Position numbers and translations under genes: made by a program. The notes below the pieces were generated by a model, which worked only from the letters and a program-made list of their open reading frames with translations, was not told where the DNA came from and searched no databases. From assembly GCA_016748015.1 (NCBI GenBank), contig JAAOMT010000706.1:325614-388383 (forward strand): 62,770 bases of DNA, read 5' to 3'. Position 1 is the stretch's first letter. Each line of letters starts with the position of its first letter. Of the stretch, positions 12,452 through 24,470 are shown piece by piece. This stretch comes from Geosiphon pyriformis. Lineage: Eukaryota; Glomeromycota; Glomeromycetes; Archaeosporales; Geosiphonaceae.

Positions 12452-14850
12452 ATGAGTGAGATATCAGTTGAGCGCGAACACAAAAAACCCACCATAAATT
12501 ACAGCTCTTCAACCGTCCCGACCAAGTCCATTCTCACTCGATCTGTAACGCGTGCACGATATGGTGGCGGTAAATCTACCGCACAAAATCATGAACTATG
12601 CGATGCCTGTCATGGAGCAGGGCACTTGATCTGCTGTGACGGATGTCCTCGTGCTTATCATTTTACCTGTGTTAATCCGCCGCTGGATTATAAAGCGCCG
12701 CCCCCTGGAAATTGGTACTGTAAAGTGTGCCAAACTGAGAGAGTTAGTAACGATGTCCTATAAAAAGTAAATATTTTGCAAATTTTGGGATTCTAATTCA
12801 AAACAAAATCATATTCAGAGAGCACCTCCTAAAGCTCCACCCAGTCTCTTCTCTGAGCTTTTGGATCATGGTCGTCGCGTCAACTCAATCCAATACGAAG
12901 TACCCATGTGGGTAAAAGATGCTTTCGAAGGAGGTACATTCCTAAATAAAAAATATTTGTGAATCCTTTTTGTACCTTTTTTATATATTTTCAAACACTT
13001 TATTAACAAATCTTTGACAATTAAAATATAGTTGGCACAGAAGGCACCGGTCATTTCGTCGATTTTAATCACAAAAAGTATCCAAAAATTGAGTGAGTTA
13101 TATTTCAATCCTTATTTATGTCTTGCTTTTCTAGCTTTCAAGTATTAGGGTTTCAACTCAATATTCATTTCTGTCAGTAAATTTGGGTATCCAATTGAGC
13201 CCGACTATACTCAATTCCAAGATGAAAAAGGGAATTTCATTTATTGCCATTATTGTCGAAAAATTCCTGCGCGTCAAAAGCCAGCTATACCATGTGATTA
13301 TTGTAATAGATACTGGCATTTAGACTGCTTAAATCCTCCCATGGTCAAGCGCCCTAGTCTCTTCAAAAAATGGATGTGTCCTTTCCACATTGATCATTAT
13401 TTGGTAAGCAGTATACATTTATTCTTATCATAATCACTATAATTTTTACTCGTATATATTTCTTTGATCTAGCCAAAAGTTCGAAGATTGAAGGGGTCTA
13501 AAGATGATTTTACTGAATTGTTTGGTGCAGATAACACCGCAATTCAATTAGATCCTGATGATTGGGATGACTCTGGACAGTATGTAATGTCTGATTTCTT
13601 GCGTAAACATCTAGAAGAGAAAGCTCGCCTCAAAAATGCTGAGTAAGTATCTTGAAGTCTTATTAATAGTTACTTTCATCGTATTTTGAAATTAATTATA
13701 ACATACATCTTTTTAGCTGGGACCCTCTTGGGTATCCTGTAGATGTTCTTAAAAACAACGAACTTCAGGATGTCTTTTTAACTACCGATGATTTAGAAAC
13801 TGACCAACACGAACGAATTGGCCATCAAAAATATAAAAATATAAATGACGATCCCTTGAATGGGGTATCATATACCATCAATAGGGAAAAAAATCCAAAA
13901 ATTCGACCAACTGGTCCTCGCGAACTTTTGGAAGTGACCAACAAAGAGGAATTGGTTTCTCACCAAGAAAATATTGCGCAAGCAAGTGATCTATCAGATG
14001 ACGTATCTGAATTAACCGAGTTATCAGATATTCCCTCTGATATAAGCGAATTATCCGAAAAGAGATCAGATGCGAGCAAATCCGATGGAAGCAAAAATTC
14101 CGGTCTTAAATTGAAAGCTAAATATAAAGAGACGAAATCAAGGGAGCTGGAAAGTAGAAAGGACAAACTTAAAGAGCCTGAAGAAAAGAATCTCAGGATT
14201 AAAAAGGGAAAATCTAAAGAACTGGAAGATAAAGATACGGGAACCAACAAAGGAAAATCCAAAGAAACTGATCATAAGATTTTAGAAACTAAAGGAAACA
14301 AACCGAAAGCAATTGAAGTAAAAGATCTGAAAAGTAGAAAAGGGGAATCCAACGAAATGGAAGAAAAGGATTCAGTAGAGCACAAGATAAAAGAACCTGT
14401 GTCACAATTGTCGGCTAAATACAGAAAAGCTCAGTCTGTCGTTAGGGACGATCGGCATTCAATAGAGGTGGACAAGAACCAGCCACAAAGTTCAACGGGG
14501 TCTGGGCAAACAAAGAAGCGACATATTACTGAACGGTAAACCTTAAGCTATATTCATTGAATTCGAAACTTTTTTCAGGTCATCATTAAAGAGAATGCTG
14601 ATAATGTATTAAAATTTCCAGGGGTCAAGAAAAGGGCGATAGGGATGAAGGAAGGAAAAAAATGAAAACGGATGTAGCAACATCTGGCAGCAACCATGAT
14701 AAATCTGACGTAGATTCAAATTTGTGGCTTTTGGTCAACACAGCGTTGGTAAGTGTATTTTTAATTGTGCAAACGTTGGGTTAACTTAATCGTAAGAATG
14801 TAAATTTATTCCGAACCATTTGTTCGATCTGCTATGAACTGTAGCAATAA
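12452..14850 (+). CDS. RCO1: Double PHD-finger protein, Rco1/PHF12-like (Rpd3S-type HDAC complex subunit)
   Basis: Seven exons are readable: 12452-12742, 12819-12933, 13032-13092, 13178-13403, 13473-13642, 13717-14535 and 14622 onward, all GT/AG with matching phases. The last exon either reads through to a stop at 14782-14784, giving about 614 residues, or uses the donor at 14749 and joins CAATAA at 14845-14850. PHD1 spans residues 47-95 (CDAC, CCDGC, WYCKVC). A linker with FSELLDHG and EGVGTEGTGHFVDFN follows, then PHD2 at 179-229 (CHYC, CDYC, WMCPFH). PHD1-linker-PHD2 is the arrangement of fungal Rco1, which helps Rpd3S bind nucleosomes and deacetylate histones over transcribed genes. The C-terminal third is a Ser/Asp tract followed by Lys/Glu-rich repeats such as KGKSKE. 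Identity is well supported; the 3' end is uncertain. Confidence 0.88.
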
Positions 14851-15466
14851 TCTGACGCGAACCGCATTAGAGCAAAGATATCATTTTCAAGCATAAATCA
14901 TCTTCACAAGCCAATGTGCCAAACTCGGGAAATCAATATAAAACAGTCTCGTATTTTTCATTTTTACCCTTTTTTTGAAAAAGCAATTGTAAATAAACAC
15001 TCGGTTTCTTTCATCAAAACCCGCCGTATTTTAATAATGACGAATATGTTTTCAAACTAAATTTTCCACGTTAATCATTGAGAAGAATTAGCTCAAATAA
15101 ATTCCGGGGAATATCCTTTTCTTAAAATATCTTAAGCTTCCGTTCCTTTTAGACTTGATCAGATTAGTCTTGGAATATCACCTTGTTATCAAAATCCTCG
15201 AAAGATCTCGGAAAAAAATTAAAAATTTGTAAGTCCAGTTTTCGGCAAAATTTATTATAAAAGTTGTATTTTGCGACAAATTGCTTGTAAGATTGGTTAT
15301 TAAGCCCATGAAATTTGCCCCTTTAGATGCAAATTTAATAGTTTTAGGTGTCCCGTAGACTATTTATATCGGGAATGGCAAAATCTATTCTAAGAGTATT
15401 TATAAATTAAAAATAAAATGTTTCTTGAAAAATTTAATATTATAGCAAATCCCTTTCATTATCACA
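14851..15466. other. Intergenic region between convergent genes
   Basis: This stretch lies between the 3' ends of the Rco1-like gene (+) and the mS38 gene (-). It is AT-rich and should hold both 3' UTRs and terminators. I see no further open frame or RNA gene. Confidence 0.5.
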
Positions 15467-16426
15467 TTAGATTTTGCCAAGTCTTCTTTTCAATGCTCTC
15501 TGACGCTTTCTCAATTTCTTATGCTTATGTTTATTCATCTTCAACCTTCTTTTTTGTCTAATGTTCGACATATAACTTGTTCTTCCTTCTCGCTCCCTTT
15601 TTTCTGTTATCTCATCTTCGTAGAGATCCAGCTCCTTTGTAGTATCAGGCTCATTTGGACGGTCTATCTGCTCTGTTGGTCTAATTCTCTGCACTTCCAA
15701 TAACTCAAAGTCTTCTGATTCTTCTTCCTCTTTTTTAAGAGATGCTTCAATTTCCGAGAAAAAGCGATTGATTACTTGTTGAGATTCGGTTGAGGTCATA
15801 GCAAAAGAGGATGGTTGAAGGGGTGATAATAAATTTCCAGGGTTAATAAGTAGAGGGTGAGTTGTGGAGGTTGAATTTATAGAAATGTATATGGTAGAGT
15901 GAGCTGTTAAGCCGTCTTCGTCATATTCTATCAAAGGATTATATCATTTGATCTGATTAAAATTTTATGTTAAGAAGTGATGAACTTAACCAAGATTCTT
16001 ATTTGAGTGGACAGTAAAGTTTAACTTGGGAGCCTTTACGCCGTTTAACAACTCAATTCTTTGCCTTAAGATCTTACCTTCTTCATCTTCTAAACCTTGT
16101 GACTGTTGTTGCCCAGCATCCCATACGGGTGCTAGCTGATCATTTATTGTAGGTAAAGGACGATGCAAAGCAAAAAAAGTGCTATGTGCTAAATCTCTTG
16201 GATCAACATAGTTCAACGCAACAAAAGTAAGCTCTTGTTTGGATGGAGGTTGTTGAGCGCGTTTCGTACCGGAGGAGGAGGAGGAGGAGGAAGAATAAAA
16301 TCTCGAAATTGCAAATTTTAAAGGGCCACGCGTAAAAAAGCTCACTGGTTTGGTTTTTAGATGAACAAAGTAATTAGAACTTTGAAATTGTAGCCATGAG
16401 CGAATTAAATTTGGCGTTATTGCCAT
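15467..16426 (-). CDS. COX24: Mitochondrial small ribosomal subunit protein mS38 (Cox24/AURKAIP1 C-terminal domain)
   Basis: Two exons, 16426-15991 and 15927-15467, are joined by a 63-base intron (donor GTTAAG, acceptor GATAG) that keeps frame and gives 298 residues. The first about 55 residues are basic and Ser-rich with a run of eight Ser, as in a mitochondrial targeting presequence. The last about 35 residues form the Lys/Arg-rich mS38 signature (MSNIRQKRRLKMNKHKHKK, ending in RRLGKI). In yeast the Cox24 protein is a mitoribosome component needed for cytochrome oxidase synthesis. The middle is acidic and poorly conserved, as usual for the family. The Ser run comes from a GGA-type microsatellite at about 16270-16290. 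Start ATG at 16426 is the first Met of the presequence-like frame. Confidence 0.88.
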
Positions 16427-16908
16427 CTAAAACGGAGGCTAAAGTAGATATTGAGAAAAACAAAGTATTTATGAAAAGCACAACAAGAGATCAATTTACA
16501 AACAAAACGACAAGGATGATCTAACTTTTGTATTAAAAAGCTCGCCGTACTTGGAAAAGGTTTTACTAAAGCCACTGCAACCAAAATAGAGTGATGGTTT
16601 GGCAAGCATCTATTTCTTGACAATCCCTAATCCCATTGTCTTACCCAGCATTTTAAATTGATAGTTAATGAGGGTGAGAGTGTAACCATGCTCACAAATT
16701 TTGGCTAGTTCCACTTCCCATCTTTTACTTGTTTTGGTTTCGCAGGTTTCAAAAAGACTGTTTCTGTTTTAACCCGATATCTTTTTACTCCTTCCTTTTC
16801 ACCTTGCTCTTAAATTCACTTTTTTTGGATACTTTTTAGTTAACGTTTCTACCACCTTTATTATAATAAATAATCTCCTTACTCTTCAGGGCTTTATTTT
16901 AAAACGGG
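16427..16908. promoter_or_regulatory. Divergent promoter region between mS38 and UPF0658 genes
   Basis: About 480 bases separate two start codons that point away from each other, so both promoters should lie here. I see pyrimidine-rich tracts near 16770-16830 but no diagnostic motif. Confidence 0.5.
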
Positions 16909-18856
16909 ATGGTCAGATCACCGAAGAAGCTGTTCGATAAAACGGTACGCGAGTACTCAAGTGAGGAAGTTTTGAGTGGAGATTTATGCTCTAAAAGTTT
17001 TAAGACCGATTTAATTTTTCCTTTGATGTATTGGCCTATGACTACTATGTTTTCTTTCCTGGGTCGGGTTTTCTCTTTTATGCGCTCGCCATTTTATAGT
17101 TATTTTCAAATTTCTTCAGATCTTATTATCAAGTCATACATACTAAGAAATTTTGTTATCAAACTTATAACAGATCAAAAGAATATCAGAGTCAAAATGG
17201 ACAAAACTTTTTATCCTAACATCCATTTTGCAGGCTGTTCTGGTTATTACTTTCGAAGGCAGGGTTTATGCACATAATAACAGTGAAAGGCAAATCTTGG
17301 AAACTATGGGTTTATGCAAACCAGAGTCCTCGATAACTCGCCTATCGAACATTATGCGAGAAAATTTAGTGTTTATGGGTTTTCAAGCCTTTCAATTTCT
17401 ATTTTGTGTGAATGCGGTAGCAAAAGCTTCAATTAAATTTTCATTGGATTAAAGTTTTTTTCAAACAAAGTTCCCTTACCAACTTTCCTTTTACATCTTG
17501 GATGGGTGAATCTAGATTTACAATCAAAATACAATACAAATGATTACTATTGCAGTAATTAATTATAGTTGTGCACTTTTTGGCATTGTAAGTAATCTGC
17601 GTCCTTCCTTTTTATATTGATTTAGCAATGGTTATTTTTTAAGCAGAGGTTACCAAAGTTGACTTTGACATTCTTATAGGGTCAAATATTCGAAACGGTG
17701 AAATGGCGCAGATCACTGGATGAAGAGCTTGTAAAACTTGGATGCTCACCAATAAAAGAATCTCAAAGATCAGGAAAAATAGAATCCACAAAAGCAGCAA
17801 TAACATCCTTCGAGCTTCCATTGGTCGCCATCCTATTGATATTCGGGACCGCATTAGGATTTTTGGCCTTCAAATTATATCAGCAATTTGGTTGGAATAT
17901 CTACAAGAGGATTGGAGCTGATTTGAGAATGCAGTGTATGCCATTTTTCAATTATTGAATGTCCTTGATTGAATAACTTTGTGGCATCATTGTCTTATTA
18001 AACCAATTTTTATTTCACACAAAGCGGTTTACCGAACTATGCTTATATTCGTAATGTTACTGAAACTTGATATATTTTTCATGCTTGCATTCTCAATCTT
18101 GGCATTGGTTGTCCTTGATAAAGAATCAGCAAAACTTCCGCGTGGTCCGTACTATTTTCATCTTGGCTTGACTTCGTTAATTGTAATTTTGCAAGCTCTC
18201 GCCTATATATCGGTAAATATACATCTTTCTAATTAACGTAAAAGTTAAAGAAATTAACCATATTATTCCTTTCTTCTAAAAGTTACGAAAAGAATGGTTG
18301 TCAGGAATGATAATATTCATAAGTTTCTGCATAATTAGTATAGTAGATTACATTATCCTTTTGAAATATTCCATTGCTAGTAATGTACAAGATACGTGGT
18401 TTTTTTGGATCTTTTTCAGTAAGTCATTTCTTTATGATCTGAATATTGTTATTACGAGCTCCATTATAGCCTATTCACTTTTAATAAATCGTTTCGTAGT
18501 TATTTTAAGCTGTATTATAACCGGGGTAAGAATTCAAACTACTTGAGATAATTGAATGTCTAAAATCTAAAAATTCTAATTATTGGTGGATCACTATATT
18601 TTAGTTAACCGGCATATGGGCATCTTTAGTAACTAGGAACTTTGGTCATGGTCTAAAAGTTTTTCGTAAGTTGTTCTATTCTCTTGAGTGAAAATTGTTT
18701 TGATCACCTCATCATATGATGATGTTCATTCCACTCAAATACCCACTATCGATAGTTGACAAAGGTAAACATGACGAACACCCCATTGATGAACATGACA
18801 TGGGACAAGTTCAAGTACCACCACGAAGATGGGCCATCGAAGACGAAGATGAATGA
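16909..18856 (+). CDS. UPF0658 family Golgi-type multipass membrane protein
   Basis: Exons 2-9 read 17234-17416, 17516-17587, 17680-17935, 18025-18212, 18283-18418, 18470-18525, 18605-18665 and 18756-18856, every junction GT/AG and in phase, stop at 18854. Family marks are NQNTIQMITIA, FGWNIYKRIGADLRMQ, MLLKLDIFFMLAFSI, a LRKEWL loop, TRNFGHGLKVF and the C-terminal PPRRWAIEDEDE. At least six hydrophobic segments are visible. Fungal relatives are annotated as Golgi membrane proteins of unknown function. The 5' exon is not settled: ATG 16909 gives MVRSPKKLFDKT up to a possible donor at 16945, but that leaves the first membrane helix short, so exon 1 may extend toward 17070 or another small exon may exist. 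Without that, about 362 residues. Confidence 0.82.
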
Positions 18857-20856
18857 GCTCATAAACCATTATTTCCTCACTTCGATAACAATTATTCGAC
18901 TTAATCTGATTTTATATTCATTATCAACTACCAAATGATCCGCACCAGCCACCTCACGAATATACATATATACATTATGTTCATAAACTCTGTTACTAAA
19001 AAAAACTCAATATTCCCTATATGCGCACATATGACCAATCAATAAGTCTACACTAATACATTTTGTACTATAAGTGGCAAAACAGGAGCCGCCGCAAGAG
19101 GTTCGACTTTGGTGATTTTAGAATTCGATTGGGTGTTTGAGTTACGCGCTAATGATCGAAACATGTCGGTCAATAATAATAATCTATAGATGGAACTCGT
19201 TTTAATATAGTTAAGTTCCGGTTTGTGGGATAATATTTTCTTTAGATCTTTGATAGACTCTCATTTGATTTATCTCCTGCGACTTCCCTGTTTTCATCAG
19301 AATTCCTGAGCGCAAAATAAATGAAACTTTGATGGTTTCGCTGGTCGAAGTTTACTATAAGTTGTGGTAATAATCCTCAATTGTGATACACCGCTAATCA
19401 TTTTTTGATAAATGTGTGTAATTATTATAATTATTCTTGCATAATGTAATATTAAAAAATCATACAGAAATCAAGTGAAATGAAATGAAATAATTGGAAT
19501 TAATTATTATAATCAAATACGTGTAAACAATGAATACAATGCATTCATAAATTTGTCAATTGGCAAAAATGGAGTATCGGCAAATTCATAATATGCCGCA
19601 GACTACCAAATTTAGTAATCTCAAACAAAATGACCAAATTGATCAAATTTGTAATTGCCCAATCAGTGACTGAGACAAAATTGGTAGAGTTCCAACAACC
19701 CTGTTAACAATACAATTTGTATCACAACATGACAGTAATGGTGACTCGCTACAGAAAATCATGAGACTACATCCTTTGGGTTGGTGAAACACAAACCGGA
19801 ATTTCAGGAAATAGCAACACGAGGTAGCATTGTGATACATGGAGTTCCATACAAATATTTTTTGTAGTTGGAGGTTCCCAACTTCCCATCCGAAGGTTAG
19901 TTATATCAGATATAATTATATTAATGAAATAAAGAATGAAACCCCGGATAAATTTTTTCAAGTTATACTCGAATCCTTCTGTCAGTGTGATTCTGATCCC
20001 AATTAACAAATCCATCAATTTCGGCTACCAAGTAGTTTGAATATTGATCAGTCTCATTACCCAGCCTTATCATGACCCCCACCCACAATCGGCTGATAGT
20101 ACAAGATCAAAATTATCATGGCATGAAAAAACCAACCTTCGAGAAGGTATGCTATCACAGGTTCCAAAGTTACCTTATTAATAACCTATTCTCATGGTCT
20201 TATTAATCAATCCCAGTTTTGTATTTAAATTTACATGCGGGAAGTAATACCTTTCTTTTCGCTTAGAAAAGGAATTTATTACATATGTAATTATGTAATT
20301 TATTGGTTGTTAACTATTCGTTGATTCATTCTACCGACGAATCAACTCTCTTGCAATTTATTAGCCGGATAAAGCATCAAAAAGCTACGAAATAATATGA
20401 ATTTGGCTTTTTTATTGATAAACATAAGGGTTAGAAGAAAGGAAACTCACACCGGTTAACAAAAAAAAAGGTGTTTAAGGAGGTTGGAAAACATAAGGAA
20501 TTCCATAATTGGGAAAGAAAAATATGGACTAGACAACTAAAACGAACAATAGTGTTGAAAGTCAAATAAGAGTATAAGAACGCGATCGTCTTGATTGAAC
20601 TCATTGCTTTGACAAGTTATGTAGGTGTTGATCGTATAATGTAATATGAGAAAAAAGAAATTTAAGAAATCTTTTGCCATTGCTGATAATAGTGGGAAAA
20701 TACGAAAAAGCCACTGATAATTGATGAACCGCAGACACTTGACCATCATAGAGAGAAGGGTAAAAATTGAATTTAAAAGATTTAAGATAAATGATGGGTG
20801 AAAACTTAATATTTCAATAGAAAAGGGGAGGTTGTGATCGGCAGAAATTTGAAGCC
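18857..20856. other. Two-kilobase intergenic region
   Basis: The region lies between the convergent UPF0658 and Argonaute genes. The small minus-strand frames at 19643-20018 and 20537-20749 have no recognisable motif and look like chance frames. Copies of GTATCACAA and its inverse TTGTGATAC occur near 19380, 19709 and 19831 and may be remnants of an inverted-repeat element. No tRNA or other RNA gene was recognised. Confidence 0.45.
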
Positions 20857-23499
20857 CTAAACAAAATACATTGGATTATTTTGAGCAAGGCTTGGAACCA
20901 CGGGTCTAAGCTCTCCCGAGACGACATGAGAACGAGCATGTTTCGCAGATAAATGGGCATAGTAAACGGGTGGCGGAATTGATACGGATCGAGTTGCACG
21001 TTGATAGTTGTAACAAAGTTTGTAGGTAAACTCTTGCAATTGGTCAGCGTTAAATTTATTGTCGTCATGCAAAACAATGTAATGCGCGGGACGTGATGTT
21101 CCTTGCAAACTTGTGTGGGATTGCAAGAAGAAATCGAACAAATAAGGATTAGTGATTTTTTGATCAACCACAAGACCAGGTATACAATTTCCATTATTGT
21201 CAGCATCTTTTTGATCACTTGGATAGAATCTGGTGTGATGACGTTTTCCAACGACAATAAAAGTCACCGGTGGTGAATAACCTGGTTGATTCATGTCTTT
21301 GCAGGCAGCTTTAATGGCTTGGAGTTCATAATCAAGTACCATCTTGTATTGGCTTTCAGAGACACCATCACGATACATTATGATTCGATTAGGAAGGAAA
21401 CTATTTCGCGTCTTGTATTCCGTCAAAATCTCAGTTACCATTTTGCGCATTTCGATGATCTTTTCCTCTGACACGTTTTTCCTGGATTCATCCATTCCTT
21501 CTTTTCTTTGTTCCCGATGACGATCAATAAATTTACTTCCATGCTGATCGACAGAACCGACAACGGAACAAATTGAGGGGCAAGCATCTTCACTTCCAGA
21601 GTCAATTTGAGTTGGATGTGTAACATCAGCACCCAATAACAAAACAGGTTCTTTGGTTAATTCTGGAATTTCACTAGCCTCGAGCGTAGAATTTATTCCT
21701 CCCAACTTAAGATTCATCTTTAATGCAACATTTGCACAATATGAAGGACCCTCGTAAATATTATCGGCCACCACACATTGAGAAGGAAGACCTAAAACGG
21801 TACTGGTGGTCAATTTGATATCCGCATAAAGTTTTTGGTTGAATTTGCGATCATAAATTTGGTTAGGAAATTTCTTCTTTTTCCTTTTGTTTTCCACTTC
21901 GGGTGGCAAAAGGAACAAGATCAACTGTGGTCGCTTGGACAAGAACTTCTTGGAACCATCGTATTCTTGCTTAATGGTTTTTTGGAAATCGCCTTGGGTA
22001 GAAGGATAAAGGATATTAGGTTTATCCATCACCACATCCATTCCTTGGTCTTTACATGTTTTTACCAAGGTCATCACGAAGTTTTCAGCATCAGTTCTTG
22101 ACAGAAACTTTTCTGGGATACAAGATATAACAAACCAAAATTTCAAAGGTGCACCACTTCGTACGAATTTTTTACCCCTCAAATTCCATTGCCCATTTTT
22201 AGGAATGAGTTTGGGACCTCCTTGGGAAGAAGAATGATAGGAGATAGTAGGTGCTCTAAGAATACGGGCGGGGACTAATGTCATATTTTGATCTATTTCC
22301 ATTCCAAATTGTTTCAACTTTGGATCGTTTCCGAAGTCTAAAACCTTTTTAACGCCTTCATTGATAATAATATCCATATTTTTTTTGGGCAGTAGGGCAG
22401 TTAAAGTGATCATTTTTGCCAATTGATCTCCGTTTAATTGAGTAAGAGGAACTCGTTGGCCTTCAATGATTTCACAACACTCTAGAGGCCATACTTCACC
22501 CTTCCTAGTAGTAATTTCTACTACATGTTGATACTTGAGAGTTCTATTGTAGGTGGTCTTGAAATATTCGAAAACGTTGGTCGTTTTACCAGTATCTTTG
22601 AGTGTAAATTCATGTTCTTTTGCTTTTTTTGGTGAATATCGCCTGATCTGTTGACGCGTTTTGACATTAGGGCGGTGTAACGGTCTCACTTTCATATTGT
22701 AGAGGACCTTATTTATGCGTCTGCGTTGATTTTCATTAAATTCCGCAGGAAGATCACGTAAGTTAAGATACGCACATAAGAAAGAGACAAGATCTTTCTT
22801 TTCATAAAAGACGGTGTGGTTTCTATTCACATTTACAAAGTAGGCGTTTTCCCCAGGACGTACACTCTCGAAAAATCCTGCCCAAAGTTCCATCCCACCT
22901 CCCAAAGAACAACGAGTGTGAGGATCAAGAATGGAATCCCGAAATTGAAAGTAACGATAAGAAGGATGACTGTGTATGAGATCATTAAGTGCTTTCAAAC
23001 TTTCCATGTTGAAAAATTCCCATCGAAATAGCTTGGCTTCGAGGTAGGTATTTAATTCGCTGAGTTCAAGCTGCTCGGATAATGCAACAATCTGAACCTG
23101 AAATTCGTTCGGTTTTCCTCTAAGGTCTTGATCGTCATTCAACATGACCGAAGTTACCACAACGTTCGTTTTCATTTTGATAGGGTTTAAGGTGTAGAGA
23201 GTTTTTTCACCGTCAAAAATGTAATTGACGCCAGCAAACCAGTCAGCACCTTTTTTCTTTTCAAGTTCTTTAAACACCATGCGCTTAATTTCAATATTTG
23301 GTGGTTTTGGTTCTCTTCGTACAACCATTTCACTTCCTTCCGCCTCGGTATAAGGCTTTTTTATTTCAACGGCATATTTAAACCAGGTATGATTCTTTGT
23401 AGTTTTCTTAATTTCAAAATAGTTGGCAAGCACTTTGGTAGAACGACCACTCTTTCCCCTGCCTGGACGTTTTATGGGGACTAATGCTTGTTCTTTCAT
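20857..23499 (-). CDS. AGO: Argonaute protein, single exon, complete catalytic tetrad
   Basis: One uninterrupted frame of 880 residues has the full eukaryotic Argonaute layout: N domain, L1, PAZ (about 300-410, starting VFEYFKTTYNRTL), MID (about 445-590) and PIWI (about 590-875). The 5'-phosphate pocket residues are present in the MID segment YADIKLTTSTVLGLPSQCV and in ALKMNLKLGG. The slicer tetrad is complete by my alignment: D625 (LLGADVTHP), E679 (EKIIEMRKMV), D711 (MYRDGVSE) and H849 (YYAHLSAKHAR). The protein should bind small RNAs and cleave targets in post-transcriptional silencing. The N-terminus is short and basic with no Gly-rich or Gln-rich extension. Start ATG 23499 is the first codon of the frame. 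Lack of introns contrasts with the intron-rich neighbours and could reflect a retrocopied or lineage-expanded AGO. Confidence 0.97.
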   Translation of the reverse strand: MKEQALVPIKRPGRGKSGRSTKVLANYFEIKKTTKNHTWFKYAVEIKKPYTEAEGSEMVVRREPKPPNIEIKRMVFKELEKKKGADWFAGVNYIFDGEKTLYTLNPIKMKTNVVVTSVMLNDDQDLRGKPNEFQVQIVALSEQLELSELNTYLEAKLFRWEFFNMESLKALNDLIHSHPSYRYFQFRDSILDPHTRCSLGGGMELWAGFFESVRPGENAYFVNVNRNHTVFYEKKDLVSFLCAYLNLRDLPAEFNENQRRRINKVLYNMKVRPLHRPNVKTRQQIRRYSPKKAKEHEFTLKDTGKTTNVFEYFKTTYNRTLKYQHVVEITTRKGEVWPLECCEIIEGQRVPLTQLNGDQLAKMITLTALLPKKNMDIIINEGVKKVLDFGNDPKLKQFGMEIDQNMTLVPARILRAPTISYHSSSQGGPKLIPKNGQWNLRGKKFVRSGAPLKFWFVISCIPEKFLSRTDAENFVMTLVKTCKDQGMDVVMDKPNILYPSTQGDFQKTIKQEYDGSKKFLSKRPQLILFLLPPEVENKRKKKKFPNQIYDRKFNQKLYADIKLTTSTVLGLPSQCVVADNIYEGPSYCANVALKMNLKLGGINSTLEASEIPELTKEPVLLLGADVTHPTQIDSGSEDACPSICSVVGSVDQHGSKFIDRHREQRKEGMDESRKNVSEEKIIEMRKMVTEILTEYKTRNSFLPNRIIMYRDGVSESQYKMVLDYELQAIKAACKDMNQPGYSPPVTFIVVGKRHHTRFYPSDQKDADNNGNCIPGLVVDQKITNPYLFDFFLQSHTSLQGTSRPAHYIVLHDDNKFNADQLQEFTYKLCYNYQRATRSVSIPPPVYYAHLSAKHARSHVVSGELRPVVPSLAQNNPMYFV

Positions 23500-24470
23500 G
23501 ACTTTGATATAACGAAAATGGTTGTACTACTTACTTTTTGAAGCTTCGTAAGAACACGTCACTTTCGTTACCCATAAAACACTGGAACTGTGTTTTTTTT
23601 TTGGGTAAAAAAATAATTTTCTTTTGATGATGTGAATTTATAGAAATTGGAGGGGAGGGGGGTGTTCCGGACTACATTAGGCGCAGGGATATCAAAATTC
23701 CGGAATTTTTAAATTTGGATAAGCTTCTCTGATTAGAAATTCTGCGGGTACACACAAAAAAATGATCCATCTGTATGTTAACAATATTCGATTGTTTACC
23801 AATAGCAAAACCAAAAATTGCTAGGAACATAGAAAATTTGGTTGGGAATTATTTTACTTTTACCGACACAGTTTACCAGGCATTAAAGACTATTTTGGGG
23901 GTCCTGAACTGCGGAAAGATGGGTGCATAATTCTCAGGTGTTACAGAGCAGGTAAGAATCGATTTAAGGCATGATGTAAGGTGACGCATTTTCCATGTAT
24001 GATACACACACACACAGGGAATGATTGAAATTTCGAAATCGAAGACCTACTGAAAACAAATTTTAAATATATTGTTTTTTGAAAGAAAGGTATTTCTTGA
24101 ATAAATGATAATAGTAATGGAAAGGTTAGACAAGGAGTTGTGATAAAAGATTTTTACGTTTGAGACTAAAAAGATTAGATTTATTATTATTATTATTAAC
24201 TGTTAAGTATTTTTATTAAAAAATTTATCTTTAATGAAAGTATTCAAAGGTATTAAATTTGTGGAAAACCTATAAAGCTCAAATTTTCACATGAAGTGTG
24301 TGTTTGTCTGCGAAAAAAACAAATCCTCAAATATATAAGAATCATATTCACATGTCAAATAAATCTTCCCTACATAGTATGCTGAAGCCTTTTTCCTTGA
24401 CTCTACGACGTTAAATGTAAGAATTAAGCGAATAGTCGGATGGATTGTAATATATCAATAATAAACAATT
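23500..24470. other. Argonaute upstream region
   Basis: About 970 bases lie between the Argonaute start codon and the Fanzor relic. They should hold the Argonaute promoter and 5' UTR. A short CA repeat is at about 24005-24018, and a TTA repeat at about 24179-24198. No gene is visible. Confidence 0.5.

Noticed and set aside
16417-16623. Open frame upstream of mS38 as an extra exon
   Set aside because: The mS38 start at 16426 already gives a complete presequence, and no donor/acceptor pair links the two.
19643-20018. Candidate small gene on the minus strand
   Set aside because: Two short overlapping frames without splice logic, motifs or conserved-looking composition.
21286-22101. Plus-strand and shifted minus-strand frames within the Argonaute gene
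   Set aside because: They are shadows of the 880-codon Argonaute frame.
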